Assembly (NCBI GenBank): GCA_030762935.1
Contig: CM060896.1
Span: 12,140,001 to 12,204,000 of the forward strand
DNA length: 64,000 nucleotides
Direction of reading: 5' to 3'
Source of the DNA: Hymenopus coronatus
Taxonomy: Eukaryota; Arthropoda; Insecta; Mantodea; Hymenopodidae
The notes beneath the pieces are model-generated. The model was not told the origin of the DNA. It saw only the letters and a list, made by a program, of their open reading frames with translations, and searched no databases. Of this stretch, positions 33,846 through 45,641 are shown piece after piece (position 1 is the stretch's first letter; each line of letters opens with the position of its first letter). The position numbers and the translations under genes were made by a program.

Positions 33846-34694
33846 CTTTTTACTTTCTCTACACGTACTACGTACGTAGTGTATAAAGAAGGTATTGTAC
33901 TGCACCCAAAAATTCGATACCGAGATTTCACCGGAAATATACGTTTTGGGTCCCCTGAATCCAAATAAAGCATTTTTACAGAAGGTCCGCGCTCGCTGTG
34001 TGGACAGCATAGCTCAAAAACGAAAAGACCGATAAATACCAAACTTGGTATTTAAGTTTGGCATCTTCCAAGGAAGCGACACGAAGATTTTCAAGAAAAT
34101 GCCCCCACCCCCACTACCCTTTACATAGAACATTTTTCGAAAATTTTGATTTTCTTAAAAATGACTCATACATTTTGATTAAAATGTCAAATATTAAAGA
34201 TATTTACCTGACAAATAAAATGTATATCTTAAATTTTCTCGGAATAGCCTCTGAAGATTATTTTATTCTGGATGCATTTTACGGAATGTTGCATAACTGC
34301 TAAACCGTAAGAGATGGACAAAAAGTTAACACAAAAACAGTGTGGAGCACATAAAACACACAATTTGTGTCATATACATTTTTTTAGTGGAGTTTTCGTT
34401 TTTTAGATATTCCTTGTTTTTGGTTTCAGCTTTGAAAAACTTATACTTTTCTCGTATGGAATTTGTCAACTCCTGTCCATACAAACAAAGGAACTTCAGT
34501 CACATAGCAACCAGCTTTTGACTGTCACTTTAACCTATGGTACTCTCTTATTGCCTTCTATTTGCAAGGAAGCAAGTAATAAGACCATTTCTGCTAGTTT
34601 TTCTAAATTAGCAAAAAGTAAATAGAAGAATAAGCTTTTTAACTATAATTTGTTGCAGAGATGTAGAGAAGCTTATGTGAATAGAACACATCAG
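33846..34694 (+). mobile_element. HINE-A copy, full length
   Basis: TTTTTACTTTCTCTACACG to GAACACATCAG, followed by a CT- and T-rich run to 34731. Confidence 0.85.
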
Positions 34695-34941
34695 CTCTCT
34701 CTCTTTTTTTTTTTTTTTTTTTTCTCTTTTTAAGAACCGATAGAGCTACATTTGCAAATTAAATATTCTATTGATCTATGCTGCCTATAACCACAGAACT
34801 ACTGGATATTAGCTTCAATAACTGAATGCTTCACTCTCCACTTTCATAAATAAGGAGAGTCGGTTAAGCAGACCTCTAGTGCCAATAAAACACCCGGAAA
34901 GAAAACTAATATCATTTTCAGCAAAAATATTAGTGTCAACA

Positions 34942-36356
34942 AATCTGATGTGTTACACTTAGATGATTTTCTCTAGCTGCTCAACAAGCAAACTTCTTAC
35001 AAAAGATTGTTCTTTTTTTACACAATGTTTATTGAAACAATAACAACTCCCCATATTAATGGGCTGTCAAGAAGACAGAGTAAAACAGACAAATTATAAT
35101 TAACTATTTAAAAAAAAAAACCAAAAAAGCTTGAAACCCTTCTTTAAGGATAATGAAATATCGACAGTTTTCATTGTATACCAATCGAAAAGGAAACTAA
35201 AAGCAGCAAAAGGATTATTGAACGTAGAAAATATAAAATTAACATACAGTAAATAATTTATATCGAAGAATGCAGACCGTGGAAATACTAAAAATGGTTA
35301 TTATAGAAATGATTTCGAAGAAGAGAAATTGAACCTCTTATTGCAGATATGGAAATTTCTTTTATTTTTCCTTCTTCAGTCCAAACTTCTTGCAGGTTCT
35401 GAAAGAATGTAAAGGAATGGCGCCCCGAGCTCCGACCATCAGACCGATTACCTCTATAATATTCAGATCGTATTTTGTCTTGAAGTATGGGATTGTGGGT
35501 GTGTAAATATCACTTTTCTCTTCTGGTTGTGCTTTGAGCTTTTCAACCCAACGGTAGGGGTTGATGATAAATATAGATAAACATTAATATATAAATTATA
35601 TATAAATAGAGATAAACACTAGTAGAATATTCTTATTAGTTCCTTATAAGTAGAAGGGAACTAAAGGAATGTGATCTGCTAAAGTGATACTCAAATGTTT
35701 TTATAGCTTTCGTTATGCGACTGTCATTCAAAATCGCTTCCTTGCTTGGCCAGGAGTAGAACAAAAGAAAAACCGACACTTTCTGTCTGAGAAAAATAAA
35801 TTTGAAACCAATAACAAGAAATATCTCGCAAACGGTTACCTCTACCACAAAAATGTAAAGGACATAAATTGTGTGTTTAGACGAGCTCTGCACTATTTTA
35901 TGCCTACGGTTTAGCAGTTATAGAAAGTTCGGCAAAATTCATCCGGATGAAGAGGTCTTCAGAAGCTCTTCCCAAAAGATTCAAGATATACATTTTATTT
36001 GCGATGTAAGTAGTTTTAATGTACAGTATTTTAATCAAAATCGTTAGAGCCATTTTTGAGAAAATACTTGAATTCAAAAACATTTTCATTCAAAGGGTAA
36101 TTTGGAGAGGCGGATTTTCTTGAAAATCTTCGGATCGCATCCTAGGAAAATAGAAACTTAAATATCTTTTAGTTTTTGACCTATGCTGTCCACAGAGACA
36201 GACACGCGCGCGCGGACCTTTTTCTAAAAAAAAATTTTCGGACTCAGGGACCTCAAAACGTATTTCTGGTGGAATCTCGATATCGAATTTTTGGATGAAA
36301 TGCTGTAACTTCTCTATACATTATGTACGTTGCACATGCGCGCTAAAGAAAGTACA
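34942..36356 (-). mobile_element. HINE-A copy split by an insertion
   Basis: The hairpin end (34942-35030) and the rest (35575-36356) belong to one copy by alignment to the family. The 545 bases between them carry a LINE fragment. The copy ends CGCTAAAGAAAGTAC. Confidence 0.7.
35370..35565 (-). pseudogene. LINE C-terminal fragment
   Basis: The minus strand reads RWVEKLKAQPEEKSDIYTPT, then YDLNIIEVIGLMVGARGAIP. The VGARGAIP block resembles the conserved segment near the C terminus of some non-LTR reverse transcriptase proteins. About 64 codons without a stop. Family assignment rests on this block only. Confidence 0.5.
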
Positions 36357-37123
36357 AAAAATGAGATTACAGCAAAATGTAGTAGGAGTTCCAAGAACAC
36401 AATGCAGAATATATGCGTGTTAATGAACTACACCGAAATAATTTGTGAGATTGTGAACGTGACTGATATAAATAATTTGAGATCGACGATGCATGGTCCC
36501 CGGATAAACATAGCGTTAAACGTGTGGGTATCAATTGCTGACAAGTCGGTGTTAAAGCAAAGCAGGTTGAAAAAATGGAATGTCTTTAAAACTGGTGCCC
36601 GAGTACAGAAATATCGATTTTTAGCAGCGTTCTCAAGATTTAATGTCGCAAAAATCTGTAAAATCTCGAACTAATCACTTGACAGTGCGACACTGAGCAT
36701 TCATTAACTACATTCTTGAGTTTTGTAACCTACTCTGAAGGCGTTTTTTCAACTGCTCTGTTGGCTTAATAGGTAACGCGGGAAGCTGCTATCCCAAAGG
36801 TCATGAGTTCCATTCCTATCATAGAGTAAATTTTTTTTATAATTATTTTTTTCATTCCAGACGAAGTGCCGCGAAACGTGGCGTACTGGCACTTCAGAAA
36901 CTTATAGCTGTTACTTCGAAATTTCAATAAACAGGCCGTTAGTCTGTATCTCAAATTACACATTTAAGTAATCTACATATTCTGTGAAAATATTTCGGTA
37001 TAGTTAATTAACATCCTGTATACAAGGCTGAAATGGAAAGTAATGCTCTATAGTTTTTTATACCGAAAGTTCAATACGTACTGTTGCAAACAAATGCACA
37101 ACTTAGGGATATTTTTTTGTCTA
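36357..37123. other. Unassigned sequence with a tRNA-like segment
   Basis: GTTGGCTTAATAGGTAACGC at about 36758 and GAGTTCCATTCC near 36804 look like degenerate A and B boxes of another tRNA-derived SINE, followed by a T-rich run. The 114-codon open frame at 36330-36674 resembles nothing I know. Confidence 0.3.
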
Positions 37124-37232
37124 TTTTTACTTTCTCTAATTAGTAGTTGATACGTAGGTAGAGAAGGAATTGCACTGCACCCAGAAATGCGACACCGGAA
37201 ATACATTTAGGTTCCCTTCTATAAAAAAAGAC
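37124..37232 (+). mobile_element. HINE-A fragment, 5' end
   Basis: About 110 bp with the ACTTTCTCTAATTAG box and following segment. The next copy starts immediately. Confidence 0.7.
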
Positions 37233-37233
37233 A

Positions 37234-38017
37234 TTTTTTTCTCTACACGTACTGTATACATAGCGTATAGAGCAGGTATTGCATTCCACCAAAAAAATCG
37301 ATACCGAGATTTCATCAGAAATAGACTATTAGGGTCCCCTGTATTAAAAAAAAGCATTTTTAGAAAAAGGTCCGTGTATCTGTGTACAAGATAACTTCAA
37401 AACGGAAAGTCAGTAAATACCACACTTGGTATTGAAGTTTCGCATCTTCTAGAGATGCGGCACGAAGATTTTGAGGAAAATCCCCTCATCTCAAACTACC
37501 CTCACATGGAAACATTTTCCAATATTTTTATTTTCTCAAAAAAGGCTGACGATTTTGATTAAAATGCGGTATATTAAATATATTTACATAGCAAATAAAA
37601 TGTATATCTTGAATTTTCTGGAAATAGCTTCTAAAGATCTGTTTATTCTGGATGAATTTTGCTTAACTAGTAAACCGTAAGAGATAGACAAAAACTTGCA
37701 ACACAAAACATGTAGATCTTGTTAAAGCATACAAGTTCTGTTAAATACGTTTTCTTCGTGGAGCTTACCGTTTTCGAGGTATTTCTTGTTATTAGTTTCA
37801 ATTGTGAAAATCTATTTGCAATGACAATCGCATAACGACAGTCTTTTAAAACATTTGACTATCACTTTAGCATAGTGCATTTCCCTTAGTTCCATTCTAC
37901 TTATGAGGTACTAAGCACTAAAATTCTGCTAATGTTTATCTCGATTAGCATGGTGTTGAAAGAAGAATTTTGTTTGTAGAGTAGCTAGAGAAAGTCATTT
38001 GAATGTAACACATCAGA
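37234..38017 (+). mobile_element. HINE-A copy, tandem
   Basis: TTTTTTCTCTACACGTACTG to GTAACACATCAGA. The next copy begins at 38018 with only T residues shared at the junction. Confidence 0.85.
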
Positions 38018-38477
38018 TTTTTTACTTTCTCTACACGTACTATGTACTTAGTGTATAGAGAATGTATTGTATTGCACCCAAAATTTAATACCAAGATTTC
38101 ACCGGAAATACATGTTTTCAGACTCCCTGTTTTAAAAAAAAATAAGAAACGCGCGCGCGTGTGTGCGTGCATGCGCACATATCTGCGCGCGCTTAGCTCA
38201 AAAACGAAAAGTCGATTAAACACCAAGAAAATCCCCCCACTCCCAACTATCCTTTACGTGGAACATATTTGAAAATTTGGATTTTCTCAAAAGTGGCTCT
38301 AACGATTTTGATTAAAATATATTATTCAATTAACAATTAATTTGAATTAACACGTCGCCAGGAAAGCTTCAGTTCTTATTTTAAAATACATTATGTTTAA
38401 ATTCTTTTTATGACAAATAAAATGCATTTTTTGAATTTTATGGGAATAACCTCTGAAGACCTCTTCATTCTGGATGA

Positions 38478-38485
38478 CTTATGTA
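38478..38485. repeat. 8-bp target duplication CTTATGTA, left
   Basis: Identical to 44865-44872. Confidence 0.9.
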
Positions 38486-38975
38486 TAGGGCTTGGATTTT
38501 TAGATAAATACAAGTTTTGTTTGTGCCCTGATATGAACTTGAAACGGAGTTTAATGTTCTGGATACATACACTAGACCAAACATTTTAACTTTTATTGCA
38601 CATAAAAATACATATTTTCAGATTTTTTTATAAAAATAAATATTTTTCGTATATTTACATAAATTACTCAAAAATCGCATAAAGGAAACTTTTTAAAAAT
38701 AATTTTCACATAATTTCATAAAATCATAAAAGCGGCAGCAGAATTGTTTTTAACAAGTAATGTTGTAGTTTTGTAATGTTCAATACACATGCCGGGTGAT
38801 GTAATTTGTTGTTAATTATTGGAAGAATTGATATGTTCAGTTTGAAGAAAATATAAACATCCTGCTTTCCTCGCAAGATAAGAACGGGAATTCCTCCACT
38901 GCCATATGCTCGAAATAGATAAACACTGTTATCGTTTCACAGCCCGGCTAGTATATACACTGATACTTGCTAAAC

Positions 38976-38977
<2 letters not shown>

Positions 38978-39010
<33 letters not shown>
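38978..39010. repeat. (ATT)n microsatellite
   Basis: Simple repeat in the 5' part of the hAT. Confidence 0.9.
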
Positions 39011-39117
39011 ATAATAATATTGTTTCATTTATATAGTCCCCTTTAACATCTAAGGTCGTAACTTGAAACAACTCGTTGTGTGTAGGTTCTTTTACGTTTG
39101 GTTTAAATCGTTTTATT

Positions 39118-39248
39118 TTTACTTTTTACTTTCTCCATACGCACTATGTACATAGTGTATAGAGAAAGTATTGCACTCCACCAAAAAATTCGATACCGAG
39201 ATTTCACCGGAAATATATGTTTTAGGATCCCCAATATCCCAAAAAAAG

Positions 39249-39285
<37 letters not shown>

Positions 39286-39975
39286 TGTGAACACGATAAC
39301 TCAAAAACGAAAAGTCGGTAAAATACCAAACTTGGTATTTAAGTTAAGTATCTTCCAGGGATGCGACACGAAGATTTTGAGAAAAATCCCCCCATCCCCA
39401 ACTACCCTTTACATGGAACATTGATTTTCTCAAAAATGGCTCTAACGATTTTGATTAAAATTTTGGATAATATACATATTTACCTGACAAATGAAATGTA
39501 TATCTTGAATTTTCTGGGAATAGCCTCTGAAGAGCAGTTTATTCTGGATGGATTTTACTAAATTTTAAATAACTGCTAAACCGTAAGAGATAGACAAAAA
39601 CGTACTACACAAAAAATGTAGAGCACATTAAAACACACAATTTATGTTATATACATTTTTTCGTGGAGTTCGTCGTTTTTGTGACATTCCTTATTTTTGG
39701 TTTCTGCTATGAAAAACGTATACTTTTCTCATACTGGAACTTGTCAGCTCCTATCCATATAAACAAAGGAACTTCATTGACATAGCAACCAGCTTTTGAC
39801 TATCACTTTAACCTACGGTTGTCCCTAATGTCGCTTCTACTTACAAGGATGCGAGAAATAAGACTTTTTCTGCTAATTTTTTATCTGATTAGCATAAAGT
39901 AAATAGAATTATAAGCTTTTTAAGAATTACTTGTTGCAGGGTTATGGAGAAAGTCATGTGAATGGTACACATCAG
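39118..39975 (+). mobile_element. HINE-A copy, first of a pair inside the hAT
   Basis: TTTTTACTTTTTACTTTCTC to GTACACATCAGA, with a (GT) tract at 39256-39285. Head-to-tail with the next copy. Confidence 0.85.
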
Positions 39976-40791
39976 ATTTTTCTATATGTACTATGTACAT
40001 AGTGTATAGAGAAAGTATTGCACTCCACCAAAAAATTCGATACTGAGATCTCGCGGAAATGTATGTTTTAGGGTCCCCTGTAGCCAAAAAAGCATTTTCA
40101 GTAAAAGGTCCGTGTGTATCAGTGTGTCTGTGAGCACGATAACTCAAAAACGAAACATCGGTAAAACTTGGTATTTAAATTTAGTATCTTCCAGGGATGC
40201 GACACGAAGATTTGAAGAAAAACCCTCCCACCCCAAACCACCCTTTACATGGAACTTTTTTCGAAAATTTTGATTTTCTCCAAAATGGCTCTAAGGATTT
40301 TGATTAAAATATCGTATATTAAAGATATTTACTTGACAAATAAAATGTATATTTTCAATTTTCTGTGAATAGCCTCTGATGCTTACTTTATTCTGGATGA
40401 AATTTACGGAATTTTGCATAACTGTTAAACCGAAAGAGAGAGATAAAAAGTTATACACACAATGTAGAACACGTTAAAACACACAATTTATGCTATATGC
40501 ATTTTTTTCATTGAGTTGATATACTTTGTTTTTGGTTTCAGCTTTAAAAAACTTATACTTTCCTCATACAGGAATTTGTCAACTCCTGTCCATACAAACA
40601 AAGGAATTTCATCTTTGGACTATCACTTTAACCTATGCTTCTCCCTTACTTCACTTCTGCTTACAAGGAAGCAAGTAATAAGGCTATTTCTGCTAATGTT
40701 TTTCTCGATTAGCATGAAGTAAGTAGAAGCCTTCTAACAATAATTTGTTGCAGAGATATAGAGAAAGTTAATGTGAATGGAACACATCAGA
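39976..40791 (+). mobile_element. HINE-A copy, second of a pair inside the hAT
   Basis: Starts TTTTTCTATATGTACTATG and ends GGAACACATCAG. The 5' subterminal box is shortened. Confidence 0.85.
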
Positions 40792-40796
40792 TTTTT

Positions 40797-40798
<2 letters not shown>

Positions 40799-40861
<63 letters not shown>
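40799..40861. repeat. (AC)n microsatellite, about 31 units
   Basis: Perfect AC run between a HINE-A end and SINE-D. On the minus strand it is the (GT)n tail of the SINE. Confidence 0.95.
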
Positions 40862-40862
<1 letters not shown>

Positions 40863-40972
40863 CACTCTCACATACATACTTCCAGACATACTTCCCAGCC
40901 GAAAATCGAATCCCAGACCTCCGGATACGAAGTGAGCTCGCTGACCACTCGACCATGAAGACGGTCACTTGC
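40862..40972 (-). mobile_element. SINE-D copy (tRNA-derived)
   Basis: The minus strand reads ATGGTCGAGTGGTCAGCGAG (A box) and GGTCTGGGATTCGATTTTC (B box), then a short tail ending in the (GT)n tract. A compact tRNA-like SINE seen once in this window. Confidence 0.65.
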
Positions 40973-41082
40973 TAAACTGTATAGTCAATGAGTCACTCAT
41001 TTGAATCCGCAGAGTTTAGAAAACCTACCAGTTGTGTTGGGAAGTTACATACCGACACTTTTGACTTCACAGTGGATTAAAC

Positions 41083-41149
41083 ATGCCCAGAGTGAAAAGT
41101 AGTGAAACAATATGCTGCAGAATTTAATGATATTTTCAGTTCTGATGGT
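41083..41149 (+). pseudogene. hAT transposase N-terminal start, interrupted
   Basis: ATG at 41083 gives MPRVKSS and, after a one-base shift, KQYAAEFNDIFSSDG. This matches the start of CGGBP1-like hAT transposases, which continue into a C-x2-C zinc finger. Continuation is at 43812, after the retroelement insertion. Confidence 0.65.
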
Positions 41150-43811
41150 CTGTCTGCCCGTTCTGTGGCGAAGCGCTTTCAGTCCAACATGTGCTGTAGA
41201 GTGTGCTCGTCTAGCACCACTGCGAGTCACTCTACGACTGTCGGCCTGGCTTCCGGAGGTCCTGGAGTGGTGGAGTGTGCTCGTCTAGCACCACTACGAG
41301 TCACTCTACGACTGTCTGCCAAGCTTCCGGATGTCCTGGAGCGGTGCAGTGTGCTCGTCTAGCACCACTACGAGTCACTCTACGACTGTCGGCCAGGCTT
41401 CCGGAGGTCCTGGAGTGGTGGAGTGTGCTCGTCTAGCACCACTACGAGTCACTCTACGACTGTCGCCCTGGCTTCCGGATGTCCTGGAGCGGTGCAGTGT
41501 GCTCGTCTAGCACCACTGCGAGTCACTCTACGACTGTCGCCCTGGCTTCCGGATGTCCTGGAGCGGTGCAGTGTGCTCGTCTAGCACCACTACGAGTCAC
41601 TCTACGACTGTCGGCCTGGCTTCCGGAGGTCCTGGAGCGGTGCAGTGTGCTCGTCTAGCACCACTACGAGTCACTCTACGACTGTCGGCCAGGCTTCCGG
41701 AGGTCCTGGAGCGGTGCAGTGTGCTCGTCTAGCACCACTGCGAGTCACTCTACGACTGTCGCCCTGGCTTCCGGATGTCCTGGAGCGGTGCAGTGTGCTC
41801 GTCTAGCACCACTACGAGTCACTCTACGACTGTCGGCCAGGCTTCCGGAGGTCCTGGAGCGGTGCAGTGTGCTCGTCTAGCACCACTACGAGTCACTCTA
41901 CGACTGTCGGCCTGGCTTCCGGAGGTCCTGGAGCGGTGCAGTGTGCTCGTCTAGCACCACTACGAGTCACTCTACGACTGTCGGCCTGGCTTCCGGATGT
42001 CCTGGAGTGGTGGATTGTGCTCGTCTAGCACCACTACGAGTCACTCTACGACTGTCGGCCTGGCTTCCGGAGGTCCTGGAGTGGTGGAGTGTGCTCGTCT
42101 AGCACCACTGCGAGTCACTCTACGACTGTCGGCCAGGCTTCCGGATGTCCTGGAGCGGTGGGGTGTGCTCGTCTAGCACCACTACGAGTCACTCTACGAC
42201 TGTCGGCCAGGCTTCCGGATGTCCTGGAGCGGTGGAGTGTGCTCGTCTAGCACCACTACGAGCCACTCTACGACTGTCGGCCAGGCTTCCGGATGTCCTG
42301 GAGCGGTGCAGTGTGCTCGTCTAGCACCACTGCGAGTCACTCTACGACTGTCGGCCAGGCTTCCGGAGGTCCTGGAGCGGTGCAGTGTGCTCGTCTAGCA
42401 CCACTACGAGTCACTCTACGACTGTCGGCCAGGCTTCCGGATGTCCTGGAGCGGTGCAGTGTGCTCGTCTAGCACCACTACGAGTCACTCTACGACTGTC
42501 GGCCTGGCTTCCGGATGTCCTGGAGCGGTGGATTGTGCTCGTCTAGCACCACTACGAGTCACTCTACGACTGTCGGCCTGGCTTCCGGAGGTCCTGGAGC
42601 GGTGGAGTGTGCTCGTCTAGCACCACTACGAGTCACTCTACGACTGTCGGCCAGGCTTCCGGAGGTCCTGGAGTGTGCTCGTCTAGCACCACTACGAGCC
42701 ACTCTACGACTGCCGGCCAGGCTTCCGGAGGTCCTGGAGTGTGCTCGTCTAGCACCACTACGAGCCACTCTACGACTGTCGGCCAGGCTTCCGGAGGTCC
42801 TGGAGCGGTGGAGTGTGCTCGTCCAGCACCACTACAAGCCACTACGATTGTCGGCCTGGCTTCCGGAGGTCCTGGAGCGGTGGAGTGTGCTCGTCTAGCA
42901 CCACTACGAGCCACTCTACGACTGTCGGCCAGGCTTCCGGAGGTCCTGGAGCGGTGGAGTGTGCTCGTCTAGCACCACTACGTGCCACTCTACGACTGTC
43001 GGCCAGGCTTCCGGAGGTCCTGGAGCGGTGGAGTGTGTTCGTCTAGCACCTCTACGTGCCACTCTACGACTGTCGGCCAGGCTTCCGGAGGTCCTGGAGC
43101 GGTGGAGTGTGTTCGTCTAGCACCACTACGAGCCACCCTACGACTGTCGGCCAGACTTCCGGAGGTCCTGGAGCGGTGGAGTGTGCTCGTCTAGCACCAC
43201 TACGAGCCACCCTACGACTGTCGGCCAGACTTCCGGAGGTCCTGGAGCGGTGGAGTGTGCTCGTCTAGCACCACTACGAGCCTTTCTACGACTGTCGGCC
43301 AGACTTCCGGAGGTCCTGGAGCGGTGGAGTGTGTTCGTCTAGCACCACTACGAGCCACCCTACGACTGCCGGCCTGGCTTCCGGAGGTCCTGGCCGATGA
43401 TCCTGGAGCGGTGGAGGCCGTTTTTAAATTTGTATCTCAAGTGACATACGCCGTACGTGTCTAGTTTTATTTTGATTTTATCGATTTGGTGCAGATACTG
43501 GAGTGATACGTGAGGTTTTTGAAATCTTTTATCACCGATGAAACTTATAGTCACTATTGTTTTATGTTCCCTCTTGTTTTAGGAGTTTTAGTGTCATAGT
43601 TTTAACGTAAGCTCTGGACTCAGGATTGGACAGTTATTTTATCATGGTTTTAGTTGTTTTTACTGGTTTTATCGATATTTTAGCTCATTTGATTAAGATG
43701 CTTTTAGCATACTTTTAGCTAAGATGTTTTAACTCCCAAGTTTTATGTTAAGGGCGCTGATAACCTAGCAGTTGAGCGCTCTTAAACCCCATTTATCATC
43801 ATCATCATCTT
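41150..43811 (+). mobile_element. 2.66-kb non-autonomous retroelement with 74-bp 5' array
   Basis: Flanked by a 12-bp target duplication AGTTCTGATGGT (41138-41149, 43812-43823). It consists of a short leader, about 30 GC-rich 74-bp units, a 400-bp AT-rich 3' region and a terminal hairpin GGGCGCTGATAACCTAGC / AGTTGAGCGCTC. After TTAAACCCC comes a (ATC)n tail at 43797-43809. The hairpin plus ATC tail resembles the 3' end of R1-like LINEs of arthropods, so a LINE of that type probably mobilised it. No ORF of a reverse transcriptase is present. Confidence 0.75.
41189..43405 (+). repeat. 74-bp GC-rich tandem array, about 30 units
   Basis: Unit begins GTGTGCTCGTCTAGCACCAC and contains TACGACTGTCGGCC and CTTCCGGAGGTCCTGGAG. 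The array is far richer in GC and CpG than its surroundings. Left units mostly read GAGTCAC and right units GAGCCAC; three units near 42661-42745 lack the CGGTGG segment. The period is not a multiple of three, so long open frames are chance products that rotate frame. Confidence 0.95.
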
Positions 43812-43972
43812 AGTTCTGATGGTAAAATCCCGTATTGTCAGCCATGTGGTTAACTGTTTAAGTGGTAACAAACATAAGGCAGTTATTTCGCGCTTTACAG
43901 AAAAAAAAAATAACTATCCAGTGCCAAGTACTTCAACAGGGCCTTCTAAATTTTCAGTGTGAAAATGAAATG
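43812..43972 (+). pseudogene. hAT transposase N-terminal zinc finger, continued
   Basis: SSDGKIPYCQPCG, then in another frame VNCLSGNKHKAVISRFTEKK and a Pro/Ser-rich stretch. The C-x2-C and N-K-H residues fit the zinc finger of CGGBP1-like hAT proteins. SINE-A follows at 43974. Confidence 0.6.
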
Positions 43973-43973
43973 G

Positions 43974-44171
43974 CGTGTTATTTATGGACGCTCTTTAACT
44001 ACTGTGGTTCTCAGTGTCTCATTCTAAATTGGGCGTGAAAGACCGCTTAATTTTGCACAGCCTCTCTTATCAGGCTCGAGGTTCTTTTACGTGCCGTAAA
44101 TCTACGACACGGGATCAACGGCTTTACTTCCCTTCCGAAGGAAGCCATGCTAAGGATTTTTACGCCCGAGG
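43974..44171 (-). mobile_element. SINE-A copy, 5' truncated
   Basis: Body and 3' end only (TTATTTATGGACGCTC to TTTTTACGCCCGA); the tRNA-like head is absent. Confidence 0.8.
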
Positions 44172-44620
44172 GCGACCATTTTCAATGTATTGTGAGAAAA
44201 TCCAAGAAAGTGTTCGAAAATAGTAGTGGTTTTAACATAAGGTGAAGCGCTATCTTGTAAACCTAAATTTGCTTGTGTAGGCATATACTAAAAAAAAAAA
44301 AAAAAAACGTTGAAACGTTATTTCTGGAGCTTAAATTCACTGCACTATTCTGGAATCAAATTCAACATCTGAAAAATCTCACTATTTGTAACTTCAATAT
44401 CATTGAAGCCCAATAGTTTTTAAGCAGTTCAGGTAGTTCAGGATGTAGAAACAATCCTGAATGTTCTGAACCTCTGGTCCTGCAGCACAACATTTAAAAA
44501 GAAAATGCAGGGAAGTGTTCGAAAATAATTAACATAACGTGGATTTAACATAATGTGCAACATTTAAAACGGTTGGATGGGCAACATGAAATTATTGATG
44601 TGAGTGACATTCCATGTTAA

Positions 44621-44754
44621 AATTGCGCAGCGCTTACTTCTTGTGACGTGGAGCGATCATTTTCGAAATTTAAGGCACTTCGTCATAATCGTGAATCTTT
44701 CTGGATAGAAAATTTGAGGAAGCACGTGGCCGTATACAATATTTGGTAATCCCT
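44621..44754 (+). pseudogene. hAT transposase C-terminal dimerisation fragment
   Basis: CAALTSCDVERSFSKFKALR followed by NRESFWIENLRKHVAVYN is the well-conserved hAT C-terminal block (T-S-VERSFS-R-L-EN-). It confirms the class of the surrounding element. The catalytic core between this and the N terminus is missing. Confidence 0.75.
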
Positions 44755-45284
44755 CCCACTGGTGAGCACCATGCACATTTCTATTAGAGCAGCCAGTCAC
44801 ATGTTTAAACAAATCTTTTATTTGTTTTGGCACATATTTTTAGCACCTAAAAATTCGAGGCCTACTTATGTATAAGTGGCAAACCATAAGAGGTAGACAA
44901 AAATAACATCACATTAAACCACAATTAATGTTACATACATTTTTTTTGTAGAGTTAACCATTTTCGAGATATTCCGGTGTAAATGTTAAGCCACTTACAT
45001 TTTTCTTGAACGGCAAGACATCTTTTTCTCGTTTCTGGTTGTTTACTCCTGGCAATAAAAGAGAATGTAATTTCAATTGTTCCACACAGCGACCGACTTT
45101 TAGTTTAACCTAGTGTATTCCGTTATTTCCCTTCTACTTATAGGGAATTAAATAGTATGAACCGTTTCTGCTAATTTTATTTCGATTAGCATGAAGTGGA
45201 TAAAGAATAATGTTATTAATAATAATTTGTTACAGAGATGTAGAGAAAGTCATGTGGATGGTACACATCAGATTTTTCTTTACC

Positions 45285-45525
45285 GAAGAAGCACCTTGTT
45301 TCCACTCCAGAAAGGCCGTCTTTGTTTCGGGCATGTAGTGGCACACCTACAACTACCACCAGTGAGGATTCCCTACTGCAGCTTAACGCGATAAGAGATC
45401 CAAACTTTGTCATCATACGCTCACTCTTGTGGTCGTCTGTCAGGTTTTTAGGCAACCAGTGAGAGCTAAGTTTGCAATGTGTCATGTACAATATCGTACA
45501 CCGCAACGTATGAAATGTTAAACTA
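45285..45525 (-). pseudogene. mariner-like transposase fragment
   Basis: CKLSSHWLPKNLTDDHKSER and, in another frame, MPETKTAFLEWKQGASSVKK recall the linker and early catalytic region of mariner transposases (WVP-LT-H-R, ET-EW). Two frames, both ends missing; moderate confidence. Confidence 0.5.
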
Positions 45526-45641
45526 ATTTGGTCTAATTTTTTTATACAAGTGAACGTTGTGTACAATTTCTCCATTCCATTCCTACGGGAGTGTGTATTG
45601 GTCCAAATATTTCTCGCATACACATGAACAGCTAATAGAAA

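Larger units (their letters stand above)
38486..44864 (+). mobile_element. hAT element, 6.4 kb with nested insertions
   Basis: Inverted ends TAGGGCTTGGATTTTTAG and TAGGCCTCGAATTTTTAG (15 of 18 match) lie inside a perfect 8-bp duplication, the hAT hallmark. The interior holds transposase pieces in plus orientation, a HINE-A dimer (39118-40791), SINE-D (40862-40972), a 2.66-kb retroelement (41150-43811) and SINE-A (43974-44171). Subtracting these leaves about 1.8 kb, so much of the original transposase gene is also missing. Confidence 0.85.
38018..45277 (+). mobile_element. HINE-A copy split by the 6.4-kb hAT
   Basis: 5' part 38018-38485 and 3' part 44873-45277. Removing the hAT and one copy of CTTATGTA rejoins the family sequence at the equivalent of GGATGACTTATGTATAAGTG. 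The 3' part ends with the hairpin and GGTACACATCAGA. Confidence 0.85.

Noticed and set aside
36330..36674. 114-codon open frame
   Set aside because: It begins inside a HINE-A end, has no recognisable domain and no splice or promoter context.
41102..43464. Overlapping Ser/Thr- and Arg/Leu-rich frames of 70-127 codons
   Set aside because: These are rotating frames of the 74-bp array; no single frame persists because the period is not divisible by three.
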